Positions 55,169 through 63,704 of a stretch of 64,000 nucleotides of DNA are shown piece after piece. Source of the stretch: Alteromonas sp. IB21 (GTDB lineage Bacteria > Pseudomonadota > Gammaproteobacteria > Enterobacterales > Alteromonadaceae); the NCBI RefSeq assembly GCF_016405965.1, contig NZ_JAEFCD010000014.1, positions 22,840 through 86,839 of the forward strand. The letters are read 5' to 3'. How positions within the stretch are numbered: position 1 is the first letter of the stretch; each line of letters opens with the position of its first letter. Both the position numbers and the translations under genes were made by a program. The notes below the pieces were generated by a model. That model was given only the letters and a program-made list of their open reading frames with translations. It made no database searches and was not told the DNA's origin.

Positions 55169-56496
55169 GACAATTGTCACTTCGCCTGCGAAGCATCTTT
55201 TTTGCGGTTGTTATTTTAGCATTTTTTGCGCCATTCACCGTTATCATTCTTGACGAAGCTTACACTGAAAGCCTGACACAAGCCAAAATGAGCGAACTTA
55301 GATTAATGAATCTAGGTTTGCTTTCTGCATTTGAGTTGGATGGTGACCAACCTTACATGCCTGAAATCCTTTACGAGGAACAATTAAATCTCCCAGGTTC
55401 AGGGTATCTCGGAGTTATCGTATTTCGTGATGAAGTAATTTGGCAGTCGGCTTCAGCCCTCGAATACACCTTTTCATCACCAGAAATAGAGGTCGCGGTA
55501 GGAAACGAGCTGTTTTTGGAGTCATTCACGCCAGCATTTAAAGAAAATGCTTCGTACTTTGTCTACGCTTTTACCGCAGAATTTGCTTCTAGCAGAGACT
55601 TTGAGCCAGTACGATTTTATATCTTTAATGACAAGGCCCTTTTCGAAAGCGAGCGTCGTACTTTTATAAATACCACGTGGCAGTGGATAATCACACTCTG
55701 CTTCGTGCTTCTCGTTTTTATTATTGTTGGTATAAGCGTAGTACTGCTGCCCGTAAGAAAACTAATTGCTGAAATATCTCAAACATCTAATGGTGTTAAA
55801 CCACAGCTTAATTCACGCTATCCTGTGGAGTTTGACTCATTGAAACAATCTATCAATGGTCTACTTCAAAGTGAGGCGGCACAAAGAGCGAGGTATAAGA
55901 ATAGCTTGGGTGACTTAGCTCATAGTTTAAAAACCCCGCTGGCTGTGGCCTCTGGCAACCCTGAGCTTCCGACTGAGGTCGATGAAGCGTTAAAACAGAT
56001 TGACCAAATAATTAAGCGACAGCTCAAAAGAGCCAGTGCAGGAAAGTCAGGCTGGCAAAAAGCCGTTGCGATAACACCGGTTCTTCACAAACTTGCCGAT
56101 GCGATGGATAAAGTCTATCAAGAAAAAGCACTTAACATTGAATTTGGCGTTAACGAAAACATTGCATTTAAGGGAGACGAAACCGATCTCATGGAGCTTT
56201 GTGGCAACCTTCTAGATAACGCATGTAAAGCAGCGAAACGAAATGTCATAGTCTACGGCGTGATAAATGCTGAGTGGCTTATTTTAAAAGTAGATGATGA
56301 CGGGCCTGGGATCCCCGACGATAAAAAAGCATTCCTTTTAGAGCGAGGAGCACGCTTAGACACGTACGCTGAAGGACATGGCATCGGTATGGCGCTAGCT
56401 GCCGATTTAGTTTCTATTTACGAAGGAAGAATGCACATAGAGGATAGTACTCTCGGTGGCGCAAGCATCATTGTTGAATTCCCAAACCACGGTTAA
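55165..56496 (+). CDS. PhoQ-like sensor histidine kinase
   Basis: A 443-residue membrane sensor. One helix near 10-30 and another near 172-195 flank a periplasmic sensor region of about 140 residues rich in Asp and Glu, as in PhoQ. The dimerisation domain has His253 in GDLAHSLKTPLAVA. The ATPase domain has GNLLDNACKAAKR, DDGPGIPDD and GHGIGMALAADLV. Its partner is the regulator directly upstream. Whether it senses divalent cations or peptides cannot be told. Confidence 0.9.
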   Translation: MRQLSLRLRSIFFAVVILAFFAPFTVIILDEAYTESLTQAKMSELRLMNLGLLSAFELDGDQPYMPEILYEEQLNLPGSGYLGVIVFRDEVIWQSASALEYTFSSPEIEVAVGNELFLESFTPAFKENASYFVYAFTAEFASSRDFEPVRFYIFNDKALFESERRTFINTTWQWIITLCFVLLVFIIVGISVVLLPVRKLIAEISQTSNGVKPQLNSRYPVEFDSLKQSINGLLQSEAAQRARYKNSLGDLAHSLKTPLAVASGNPELPTEVDEALKQIDQIIKRQLKRASAGKSGWQKAVAITPVLHKLADAMDKVYQEKALNIEFGVNENIAFKGDETDLMELCGNLLDNACKAAKRNVIVYGVINAEWLILKVDDDGPGIPDDKKAFLLERGARLDTYAEGHGIGMALAADLVSIYEGRMHIEDSTLGGASIIVEFPNHG

Positions 56497-56564
56497 CATC
56501 GAGCTAAGATGTCTAGTGCATAAATTTCTTTAGTTTGAGGCGTTATTCAATCGAAAAAAATTAG

Positions 56565-56716
56565 GGACAGACACTTAGTCTCATAAGATGTGTCTGTCCA
56601 ATCTAACCAATCAAAAAAATGCTGTGGCTGTCCATTTTAGGCAAGCTTATCAACGCTCCCTAAATTGTTGCTTAAATCACTTCCACATCAGCGCAAAAGA
56701 AAAGAAGTGTCTGTCC
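56565..56716. repeat. Dispersed-motif hairpin and extra reverse copies after the sensor kinase
   Basis: GGACAGACAC at 56565-56574 and GTGTCTGTCC at 56590-56599 are perfect ten-base inverted arms with a 15-base spacer. A degenerate reverse copy lies near 56622 and an exact one (AAGTGTCTGTCC) at 56705-56716. The cluster fills the space between the convergent kinase and AI-2E genes and may act as their terminator. Confidence 0.85.
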
Positions 56717-56742
56717 TCTATTAACCAACAAAAATACCACGT

Positions 56743-57783
56743 TTATGATGAGGCTTTTTGGCCTTCACTCGACAATAGTACAGCGAGCCACTTACTCTCC
56801 TCTCGTGACTCAAGGGCGATCTTCACAACCATCGTCAACGGAACTGATAAAAGCATACCCACCGTTCCTAATAGCCACCCCCAAAAAATGAGCGAGAGAA
56901 ATACAACAAGGGTCGATAGCCCCATTCCTTTGCCCATTAATTTTGGCTCCACCATATTTCCCATAATAGTGTTGACGAGTAAGAAGCCTAACGCGGCAAA
57001 ACCCGCTGATGCAGGCCCTAATTGGACAAATGCAATGAGCACTGCTGGAACCGCGGCGATGATTGAACCTATGTTAGGTATAAAGTTCAGCATGAAGGCC
57101 AACACAGCCCATAGCATGAAATGGTCTACCCCCATCACGTACAACCAAGTACCTATAATTAAGCCTGTCCCAAGGCTTACAACTGTTTTTATTGCCAGAT
57201 AACTATTTACTGACTTTATGAACTTGTCGATATGCTTTAGCTTCATACCAGGATCAGCAAGTGCAATATGTAAACGACGAGGTATGCTATCTGCTTCAAA
57301 AAGCATAAATATGACAGTTAGTAGTATCAAAAATAGGTTTGAAAGTACGCCCCCCATACCACTTATGAAGTTTGTCGCGACAGACATGGCCGTTGCAGGA
57401 TCCAAGTGAGAAGCAATGAGCTCTCTATTGATGTGAATATTGAATTCAGCAAGTTTGGCGACCACCCAGGCGAACTCGGAATCGAGCTTGCTTCTGTATT
57501 CGGGAAGGTTCTCTCGAAATTCAGTCATTGACTGACCTACAAGGCCTGCCAAAAGAAAACCAAATACTACAATGAGCAGTATAACAAAGGTAATCGAAAG
57601 CCATTTCGGTACACCAAATTTAGAGGTCCAGCGAATTATTGGACTACAAGCTATGGCGATAAAAACAGATAAAAAGAAAGGTACCATTATTGTACTAGCG
57701 GCTTTCACGCCAGCCATTACAACCACTAAGCATGCTAAAACGATAAGAATTTTTGCTGTTGGCGAGCGTAGTTCCATTGACAT
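56743..57783 (-). CDS. AI-2E family (PerM/TqsA-like) transporter
   Basis: A 346-residue membrane protein with about eight hydrophobic segments. The family pattern FIPNIGSIIAAVPAVLIAF and NMVEPKLMGKGMGLSTLVVFLSL is present. Members export autoinducer-2 or act as ion antiporters, so no substrate is assigned. ATG 57783 and the ATG two codons later are both possible starts. Confidence 0.88.
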   Translation of the reverse strand: MSMELRSPTAKILIVLACLVVVMAGVKAASTIMVPFFLSVFIAIACSPIIRWTSKFGVPKWLSITFVILLIVVFGFLLAGLVGQSMTEFRENLPEYRSKLDSEFAWVVAKLAEFNIHINRELIASHLDPATAMSVATNFISGMGGVLSNLFLILLTVIFMLFEADSIPRRLHIALADPGMKLKHIDKFIKSVNSYLAIKTVVSLGTGLIIGTWLYVMGVDHFMLWAVLAFMLNFIPNIGSIIAAVPAVLIAFVQLGPASAGFAALGFLLVNTIMGNMVEPKLMGKGMGLSTLVVFLSLIFWGWLLGTVGMLLSVPLTMVVKIALESREESKWLAVLLSSEGQKASS

Positions 57784-57856
57784 ATTGTGCTACATTCCTG
57801 ACTGAAACGACTACACTTTACAACGACTTATAGACAACTACAAACAAGAGACTCCA

Positions 57857-58225
57857 ATGAATTTTAATCTTGCCACTATAAAAATTAAAAACCTCAGACT
57901 ACGCACATACATTGGTATCAATGAAGATGAGATAAAAAACAAACAAGACGTTGTTGTTAATGTAAAAATTGACTACGACGCCGAAAAGGCTACCAATACC
58001 GACGACATGTCCGATGCGTTAAACTATAAGACCATTACAAAGGCAATTATTAAACTAGTTGAAGACAATCGATTTTCACTTTTAGAAAAGTTAACAGCGG
58101 ATGTGTTAAGTATCGCGGCTGAGCATTCATCAGTGCGTTACGCAGAGGTGGAAGTTGATAAGCCCCATGCATTAAGGTTTTCTGACTCAGTATCCCTAAC
58201 GCTTTCGTGTAACAAGTCTGCGTAG
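57857..58225 (+). CDS. folX: Dihydroneopterin triphosphate 2'-epimerase
   Basis: Epimerises dihydroneopterin triphosphate to the monapterin form used in tetrahydromonapterin synthesis. The 122-residue protein matches E. coli FolX closely: [45 protein letters not shown] and [17 protein letters not shown]. These features favour FolX over the aldolase FolB. The yfcH homologue follows, the same pair order as in E. coli. Confidence 0.92.
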   Translation: MNFNLATIKIKNLRLRTYIGINEDEIKNKQDVVVNVKIDYDAEKATNTDDMSDALNYKTITKAIIKLVEDNRFSLLEKLTADVLSIAAEHSSVRYAEVEVDKPHALRFSDSVSLTLSCNKSA

Positions 58226-58248
58226 AGTAATCCTTTAAGGAGCGTGCA

Positions 58249-59139
58249 TTGAACATATTAATGACCGGTGGCACCGGGTTAATTGGCAGTGAGTTTATTC
58301 GACAATTTTTGGATAAACATTCATTTACTGTCGTTTCTCGAAACCTTGCTAAAGCAAGGGAACGTTTGGGAGAGGACGTTGAATATGTGGAGAGTATTGC
58401 CGCGATAAAAAACCTCGATAAATTTGATGCTGTAATAAATTTAGCGGGTGAGCCTATTGCGGATAAAAGGTGGACAGGCACGCAAAAGAAAAAGATTTGC
58501 GATAGCCGTTGGAACACAACGGCTGAATTGGTCTCGAAGATAAATGACAGCACTTCCCCTCCAGATGTCTTTATATCGGGCTCAGCAATCGGCTTTTACG
58601 GAAGCCAAGGAGATAGGGTTGTTTCTGAGGATACGCCTCCTCACAACGAATTCACTCATGAGTTGTGCGCAAAATGGGAGGCAATAGCTAATAGCATTGT
58701 TCAAGAAAAAACACGTGTAGTGACACTTAGAACAGGGGTTGTTTTAACCGATAAAGGAGGGGCGCTCGACAAAATGGCTCTACCTTTTAAGCTAGGTACA
58801 GGCGGAACATTAGGCTCTGGCAAACAGTATCTAGCATGGATCCACCTGCAAGACATGGTTCAAGGGATTTCATTTTTACTCAATAACAGTGCATGTAGCG
58901 GCGCATTCAACCTAACAGCACCAGAACCCGCAACCAATAAAGAGTTTTCAAAGTCACTTGCAAAAGCACTTAGGCGGCCTTGCCTATTCAACGTGCCTAG
59001 CTTTGTAATGAAAATAGCCATGGGCGAATCTTCAACAATGATTTTGGAAGGACAACGCGTCATCCCCGAAAAACTTGTTGCTGCAGGATACAAGTTTAAA
59101 TTCCCTTCTCTAACAGAGGCGTTAAGCGACATTTATTAG
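58249..59139 (+). CDS. yfcH: TIGR01777 NAD-dependent epimerase/dehydratase family protein (YfcH/SDR39U1)
   Basis: An extended short-chain dehydrogenase of 296 residues. The nucleotide motif is MTGGTGLIGSEF; NLAGEPIADKRW, SGSAIGFYG and TLRTGVVL are family hallmarks. The start is a TTG at 58249 with AAGGAG at good spacing. Its function is not established. It lies 23 bases after folX, and the pairing is conserved in gammaproteobacteria. Confidence 0.9.
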   Translation: MNILMTGGTGLIGSEFIRQFLDKHSFTVVSRNLAKARERLGEDVEYVESIAAIKNLDKFDAVINLAGEPIADKRWTGTQKKKICDSRWNTTAELVSKINDSTSPPDVFISGSAIGFYGSQGDRVVSEDTPPHNEFTHELCAKWEAIANSIVQEKTRVVTLRTGVVLTDKGGALDKMALPFKLGTGGTLGSGKQYLAWIHLQDMVQGISFLLNNSACSGAFNLTAPEPATNKEFSKSLAKALRRPCLFNVPSFVMKIAMGESSTMILEGQRVIPEKLVAAGYKFKFPSLTEALSDIY

Positions 59140-59178
59140 TGCTCTACAGCGCTAGTCCGGTAATAGTTCTCTAATTAT

Positions 59179-59497
59179 GGACAGACACCTAATCACAACA
59201 AAGTGTCTGTCCGATTTGCTTCTCCGACTTCCTCCTAGTCTAGCTCCACCGCTAACGCTAGCTGTCCTTCTCAAAGAAATTTCCCGATATTTATCACAAA
59301 AACCAAACCGCTTGCGGACATCACGATAAGACTATGAAGACTACGGACAGAGAACACTACGGACAGACACTTAACCCTAGTCATTTTAAAACGACAGAAC
59401 TTTTGGAGCAGCTGACAGAAGATAACAAAGGACAGAAGATAACAAAGGACAGAAAGATAACAAAGGACAGACACCTATCGATTTTAAGTGTCTGTCC
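59179..59497. repeat. Two dispersed-motif hairpins plus a 17-base tandem repeat
   Basis: The first hairpin has arms GGACAGACAC at 59179 and GTGTCTGTCC at 59203-59212 (14-base spacer). A single forward copy lies at 59361. The second hairpin has arms at 59465-59474 and 59488-59497 (13-base spacer). Between 59412 and 59470 the unit GGACAGAAGATAACAAA is repeated about three times and runs into the second hairpin. The cluster fills the gap (59140-59512) between the convergent yfcH and permease genes; no gene is seen in it. Confidence 0.88.
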
Positions 59498-59512
59498 ACA
59501 ATATTTATTTTC

Positions 59513-62035
59513 TTAAACCATATTACGAAGCATTTGACTGGTATTTAATGTCAGTAATCTCCAGCACCCCACTGCACCTAAAACACCAACTACTACAGCA
59601 CCTACCGCCGGCGCAATAACCCAATATTCAGGGTGAAGACTAGCTTGCATCTGGAATACTGAGGTTTGAAGTAGGTATAGACTCAACTCATTCGCCATGG
59701 CTGCCATAAAGCCAGCAACCACACCTATGATCACGAATTCGAAGATGACGCTTTTGCGAATTAGTCTGCCCTTCGCGCCAAGAGTCCGTAATATCGCAAT
59801 TTCCTGACTTCGCTCATCCATACTTGCCTGAACCTGAGCAATTAGAACCAAGCTTCCCGCTAGTAAAACGAGTACCAGAATAAACTCAACGGCCACAGAT
59901 ACTTGGTCAACAATCTCCCTCAATTGGTTTATCCGCGCATCAACATCAAACATGGTAATTGACGCAAAAGGCTTCAGAAGATTAGTCAATTCAGCTTTTC
60001 TTTCAGTGGGTAAATAGAAACTAGTGATATAAGTTGGACTAAACGCCGCCATTGCATCCGGATGTATTACAAAAAAGAAGTTTGGCTGCATGGTTTGCCA
60101 ATTAACCTTACGCAAGCTCGTAACCTTCGTCTCAACAATCTCGCTCCCCACGTTAAACGTCAACTTGTCGCCCATTTGGATATTCAAACGTTCCGCAACG
60201 CCCTCTTCAACAGACACGGGAAATAAGCCGTCGGTAAAAGTTTCATCACTATCGCCATGCCATTCACCTTCTAAAACTTCGTTTTCTTTTTGCAGCGTGT
60301 TGCTCCAAGTAAGGTTTGCTTCTCTACCTAGTCCTCTGCGCCCTTCTCTACTAGGCTCATCTTCTTTAGATACGTCGGTATTGACTCCTTCTCCGTTAAC
60401 AGAAACGAAACGCCCTCTTATAACTGGATAAAATTCTTCTATCTTCACTCCATTATCAGAAAAGTGTCTGTCCAGTTTTGGTTGGATATCAGGTGTGATG
60501 TTGATCAAAAAGTAATTGGGTGTCCCCTCTGGCAATTGTGAGCGCCATTGTGAAACCATGTCATTTCGCATCACTAACACGACGAGTAGCAACATGATTG
60601 TGACCGAGAAACTGATAAGCTGAACACTGTTATCCATAGCACGGCGCTTGATTCGAGCCCAAGCTAATTGCCATGGCCCCATTTTTCCGCTGCCAAGTTT
60701 CCGTCCTACCGCTATTAATACAAACGTAGCACCGAGCAAACCAAGCACCAATGCAGAGCCAGATACAAACAAGATTGCGCTGATTTTAAGGTCCTGACTA
60801 TATATCCACATTAGCGTGAATATAGCGCCACCTGATGCAGCAAACTGAATACCTCTAGAGCGTAAATTGGTAGAAATATCTTTGCGCAATACCCTCAGCG
60901 GAGGCACCGAAAATAGCTGTAGCAATGGATACAAGGAAAACAAAAGTGCGCAAGTAGCACCCGTTGCTACTGCTATTACCAGCGGCCGCCAGTGCCAAAC
61001 GTCAAGAGAAACATCAACTTTGTCTGCTACAAGTGAAACCACGACTTGCTGACCTATAAATCCAATCACCAAACCAATCAAAATCCCAAGAGCCGTAATC
61101 AACAAAATTTGATACAGATAAATTTTGCGAATAGTTGCACTCGTTGCGCCAAGTGTTTTCATTATTGCTACGGGGTCAAAGTGACGTTGCGCATAACGCT
61201 GTGCAGCAACGGCTATTGACACCGCAGCTAAGACGATTGCCAGTAGACTGGCTAAAAGGAAGTAACGCTCAGCACTTGCTACGGAACGACCTATCGCCGA
61301 CTCGTCGTCCTCAACCGTGCGCCATGAATGCAAATCATCGTTTAACCTTGGCAAAAGCCAGCTGTTAAAACTACTAATATCACTTGCGTCACCAGCAAAA
61401 AAGCCTATATAGCGCGCTCGGCTTCCGGGCCCTGTCACCGCTGTTTTTTCTAAATCTGCAATGTTTATAAGTGCGATAGGATCAGTATTGAATACGCTGA
61501 AGCCTGCATCAGGAATGTCTACCAGCACCTTGGTAACGGTAAAGTTTCCGTCTCCAATTTCGATGCGGTCACCGATAGATAAGCCAAGACTTTGAAATAG
61601 CCGGGATTGAACCCAAGCCTCTCCGCTCTGCGGCAGCTCTGAAGTGTCGCGTTTCTCGCCAAAAGGCTCATCAGTAATATTAACCGTTCCCTTCAATGGG
61701 TACGTGTTATTAACTGCTCGCAAGTCTACTAGCGACATTGCATCGCCGTTGAACACCATCGAGCGAGTTGATACCTGTTTCGCTGTCGATAAACCTTCTT
61801 GTTGCGCCTTGAGCAACCATTCCTCATCAAGCGGCTCATCTGACCGAAGTTGTGCGTCGGCCGCGATAAATGCCGCTGAGCGAGATTTAAGCGCACCCTG
61901 TAGTCGTTCACTAAAGAGTGATAGAGATAGAACAGCAGCTACCGATAATACAATGGCCAACAAGATGATAGTAAGTTCACCCCGTCGAGCTTCATGTTTA
62001 AAAAGCCGCCAGGCCAAGCTGAAAGACGTCGACAT
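59513..62035 (-). CDS. ybbP: ABC transporter permease, YbbP (FtsX/MacB-like) family
   Basis: An 840-residue permease with an N-terminal helix (about 22-45), a MacB-like periplasmic domain, and ten or so helices in FtsX-type blocks (about 255-430 and 720-835). It pairs with the ATPase encoded directly upstream: the ATPase TAA touches its ATG. Such systems act as mechanotransmission or lipoprotein/lysophospholipid-related exporters; the E. coli substrate is unknown. One motif copy (60462-60473) is read Leu-Asp-Arg-His-Phe near residue 521, in a region that aligns without a gap to the E. coli protein by eye. Confidence 0.88.
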   Translation of the reverse strand: MSTSFSLAWRLFKHEARRGELTIILLAIVLSVAAVLSLSLFSERLQGALKSRSAAFIAADAQLRSDEPLDEEWLLKAQQEGLSTAKQVSTRSMVFNGDAMSLVDLRAVNNTYPLKGTVNITDEPFGEKRDTSELPQSGEAWVQSRLFQSLGLSIGDRIEIGDGNFTVTKVLVDIPDAGFSVFNTDPIALINIADLEKTAVTGPGSRARYIGFFAGDASDISSFNSWLLPRLNDDLHSWRTVEDDESAIGRSVASAERYFLLASLLAIVLAAVSIAVAAQRYAQRHFDPVAIMKTLGATSATIRKIYLYQILLITALGILIGLVIGFIGQQVVVSLVADKVDVSLDVWHWRPLVIAVATGATCALLFSLYPLLQLFSVPPLRVLRKDISTNLRSRGIQFAASGGAIFTLMWIYSQDLKISAILFVSGSALVLGLLGATFVLIAVGRKLGSGKMGPWQLAWARIKRRAMDNSVQLISFSVTIMLLLVVLVMRNDMVSQWRSQLPEGTPNYFLINITPDIQPKLDRHFSDNGVKIEEFYPVIRGRFVSVNGEGVNTDVSKEDEPSREGRRGLGREANLTWSNTLQKENEVLEGEWHGDSDETFTDGLFPVSVEEGVAERLNIQMGDKLTFNVGSEIVETKVTSLRKVNWQTMQPNFFFVIHPDAMAAFSPTYITSFYLPTERKAELTNLLKPFASITMFDVDARINQLREIVDQVSVAVEFILVLVLLAGSLVLIAQVQASMDERSQEIAILRTLGAKGRLIRKSVIFEFVIIGVVAGFMAAMANELSLYLLQTSVFQMQASLHPEYWVIAPAVGAVVVGVLGAVGCWRLLTLNTSQMLRNMV

Positions 62036-62734
62036 TTACACCGCCTCTTTCTTTTTCGCAATTTTATTTTGCGTTGTTTCTACAAGTTCGCCTGCGTTCA
62101 TGGTTAGTTGTCTATCGCAGTGGTCAGCAAGTTCATTATCATGAGTGACCAATACCAGTGTGGTCCCCTTTTCTCTATTCATTTGGAAGAGCAGCGCCTC
62201 TATTTTCTCACTGTTTTTAGCATCTAAATTTCCTGTAGGTTCATCAGCGAAAAGGATTTTCGGCGAGGTGATAAAAGCACGAGCAATTGCAACCCTTTGT
62301 TGCTCTCCACCTGATAACTGATTTGGAAAGTGATGCGCACGATGTTTAAGCCCAACCTGCTCTAAAATCTCAATGGCAAGAGCTTTGGGGTTTTTAAGAC
62401 CAGCAATTTCCGCTGGCAACATAACATTTTCTAATGCCGTAAGACTTTGAACCAGCATAAAGCTTTGAAAAATAAACCCTACCTTATTTCCCCTGAGTAC
62501 AGCCCGCTCTTCTTCATCCATATTATGAAGCGCTTCATTATCCAGGAAGATTTCTCCCTCTGAAACTTGATCAAGTCCAGCTAACAAGCCCAATAAGGTT
62601 GATTTTCCAGAGCCTGACGCACCGATAACGGCAACTGACTCACCGGACTTGACTTCAAAAGAAATAGGACGAAGGATCTGCAACGAACCTTCACTCGTAG
62701 TTACTACTTTGGTTACTGAATTAGCTTTTATCAT
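62036..62734 (-). CDS. ybbA: ABC transporter ATP-binding protein, YbbA (LolD-like) family
   Basis: A 232-residue ATPase with Walker A GASGSGKSTLLG, signature LSGGEQQRVAIARA, Walker B ILFADEPTGNLD and the switch His in VLVTHDNELA. It is coupled to the YbbP-like permease with no gap and is divergent from tesA, the same layout as in E. coli. No good ribosome site precedes the ATG. Confidence 0.93.
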   Translation of the reverse strand: MIKANSVTKVVTTSEGSLQILRPISFEVKSGESVAVIGASGSGKSTLLGLLAGLDQVSEGEIFLDNEALHNMDEEERAVLRGNKVGFIFQSFMLVQSLTALENVMLPAEIAGLKNPKALAIEILEQVGLKHRAHHFPNQLSGGEQQRVAIARAFITSPKILFADEPTGNLDAKNSEKIEALLFQMNREKGTTLVLVTHDNELADHCDRQLTMNAGELVETTQNKIAKKKEAV

Positions 62735-62750
62735 AAGGGGTCATCAATTC

Positions 62751-63407
62751 GTGTTTGTTAAGTATCGTTATTTGTTCGTTTTTTTACTTATTCTTTTAAT
62801 ACCTTCTAAAGCGTTATCAGATCAAGCGGAGCAGATCGATTCAGGCGAAAATGCGGTATTACTCATCTTAGGTGACAGCTTATCCGCAGCTTATGGTTTA
62901 CAGCAACATGAAGGATGGGTCAGTTTGTTACAAAACATGTGGCATGACGATGAGATTAAGATTGATATAGTAAACGCTGCGGTAAGTGGTGAAACGACTG
63001 ATGGCGGATTAGCGCGTCTTCCTCGCTTGTTAAATCAGCATAACCCTACCCATGTTCTAATCGAATTAGGAGGAAACGATGGTCTTCAAGGGCATAATAT
63101 TTCCAAAATAAAGAGCAACTTAAACACGCTAGTCAACGTCGCGAGGGAAAATGGCGCCACTGTTTATCTTCAGGAAATGCAGATCCCTTCAAACTATGGT
63201 GGCCGATATACGAAAATGTTTACAGAGAATTACGATAAGGTTGCTAGTGAAAACAACGTTGAGAAAATACCATTTTTCCTTGAAGAGATAGCATTGGATA
63301 AAGACCTAATGCAAAACGATGGTATTCATCCAAATGCAAGTGCTCAGCCATTGATAGCAACATTTATGGACAGACACTTAAGAAGTTTAATACTTGATGG
63401 TCAATAA
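62751..63407 (+). CDS. tesA: Acyl-CoA thioesterase I / lysophospholipase L1 (SGNH hydrolase)
   Basis: A periplasmic esterase that hydrolyses acyl thioesters, lysophospholipids and some peptides' esters. It has a signal peptide (about 1-24). The SGNH motifs are GDSLSAAYGL with Ser43, the Gly/Asn in AAVSGETTDGG and ELGGNDG, and Asp and His in DGIHPNA. The start is a GTG at 62751 with AAGGGG upstream; the open frame upstream runs into ybbA and is unlikely. The C-terminus contains a dispersed-motif copy (63368-63381) read Met-Asp-Arg-His-Leu-Arg, yet total length (218) is normal. Confidence 0.93.
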   Translation: MFVKYRYLFVFLLILLIPSKALSDQAEQIDSGENAVLLILGDSLSAAYGLQQHEGWVSLLQNMWHDDEIKIDIVNAAVSGETTDGGLARLPRLLNQHNPTHVLIELGGNDGLQGHNISKIKSNLNTLVNVARENGATVYLQEMQIPSNYGGRYTKMFTENYDKVASENNVEKIPFFLEEIALDKDLMQNDGIHPNASAQPLIATFMDRHLRSLILDGQ

Positions 63408-63453
63408 TTGTGCTACAGTTAGACAATAGAACATTTTATCGCAAGGTTCGGTT

Positions 63454-63636
63454 ATGGACGTATCTTCTGTTAATTCAACACCTGTTTCAGCAATCCTAGA
63501 GTCTCCCCAACGAACTCCCCAGCAGGTCGCACCTAGAAACGAGCAAGAAACTCCGGCAACACAGACGGAAAACACTCAGCAAGTGGCAACTACATCCGAC
63601 AGTCGCGTGGGATCTAGAATTAACGTTGTCGTTTGA
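63454..63636 (+). CDS. Small uncharacterised Gln/Thr-rich protein
   Basis: A 60-residue frame starting MDVSSVNSTPVSAILESPQ, rich in Gln, Thr, Ser and Pro and ending SRVGSRINVVV. AAGG lies eight bases before the ATG. The low-complexity middle with a hydrophobic C-terminal end, and the short distance to tesA, suggest a real but unrecognised gene. It has no signal peptide or membrane segment. Coding status is moderately supported only. Confidence 0.5.
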   Translation: MDVSSVNSTPVSAILESPQRTPQQVAPRNEQETPATQTENTQQVATTSDSRVGSRINVVV

Positions 63637-63704
63637 CCTCTAAATTCTGTTCAATCAAAAAATCGCACTCGAGATGAATGCGTAAATCCCAAAGCGAATC
63701 CGAG

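Noticed and set aside
56588..57202. 204-residue rightward open frame
   Set aside because: It begins inside repeat sequence and mostly runs antisense to the well-supported AI-2E transporter gene.
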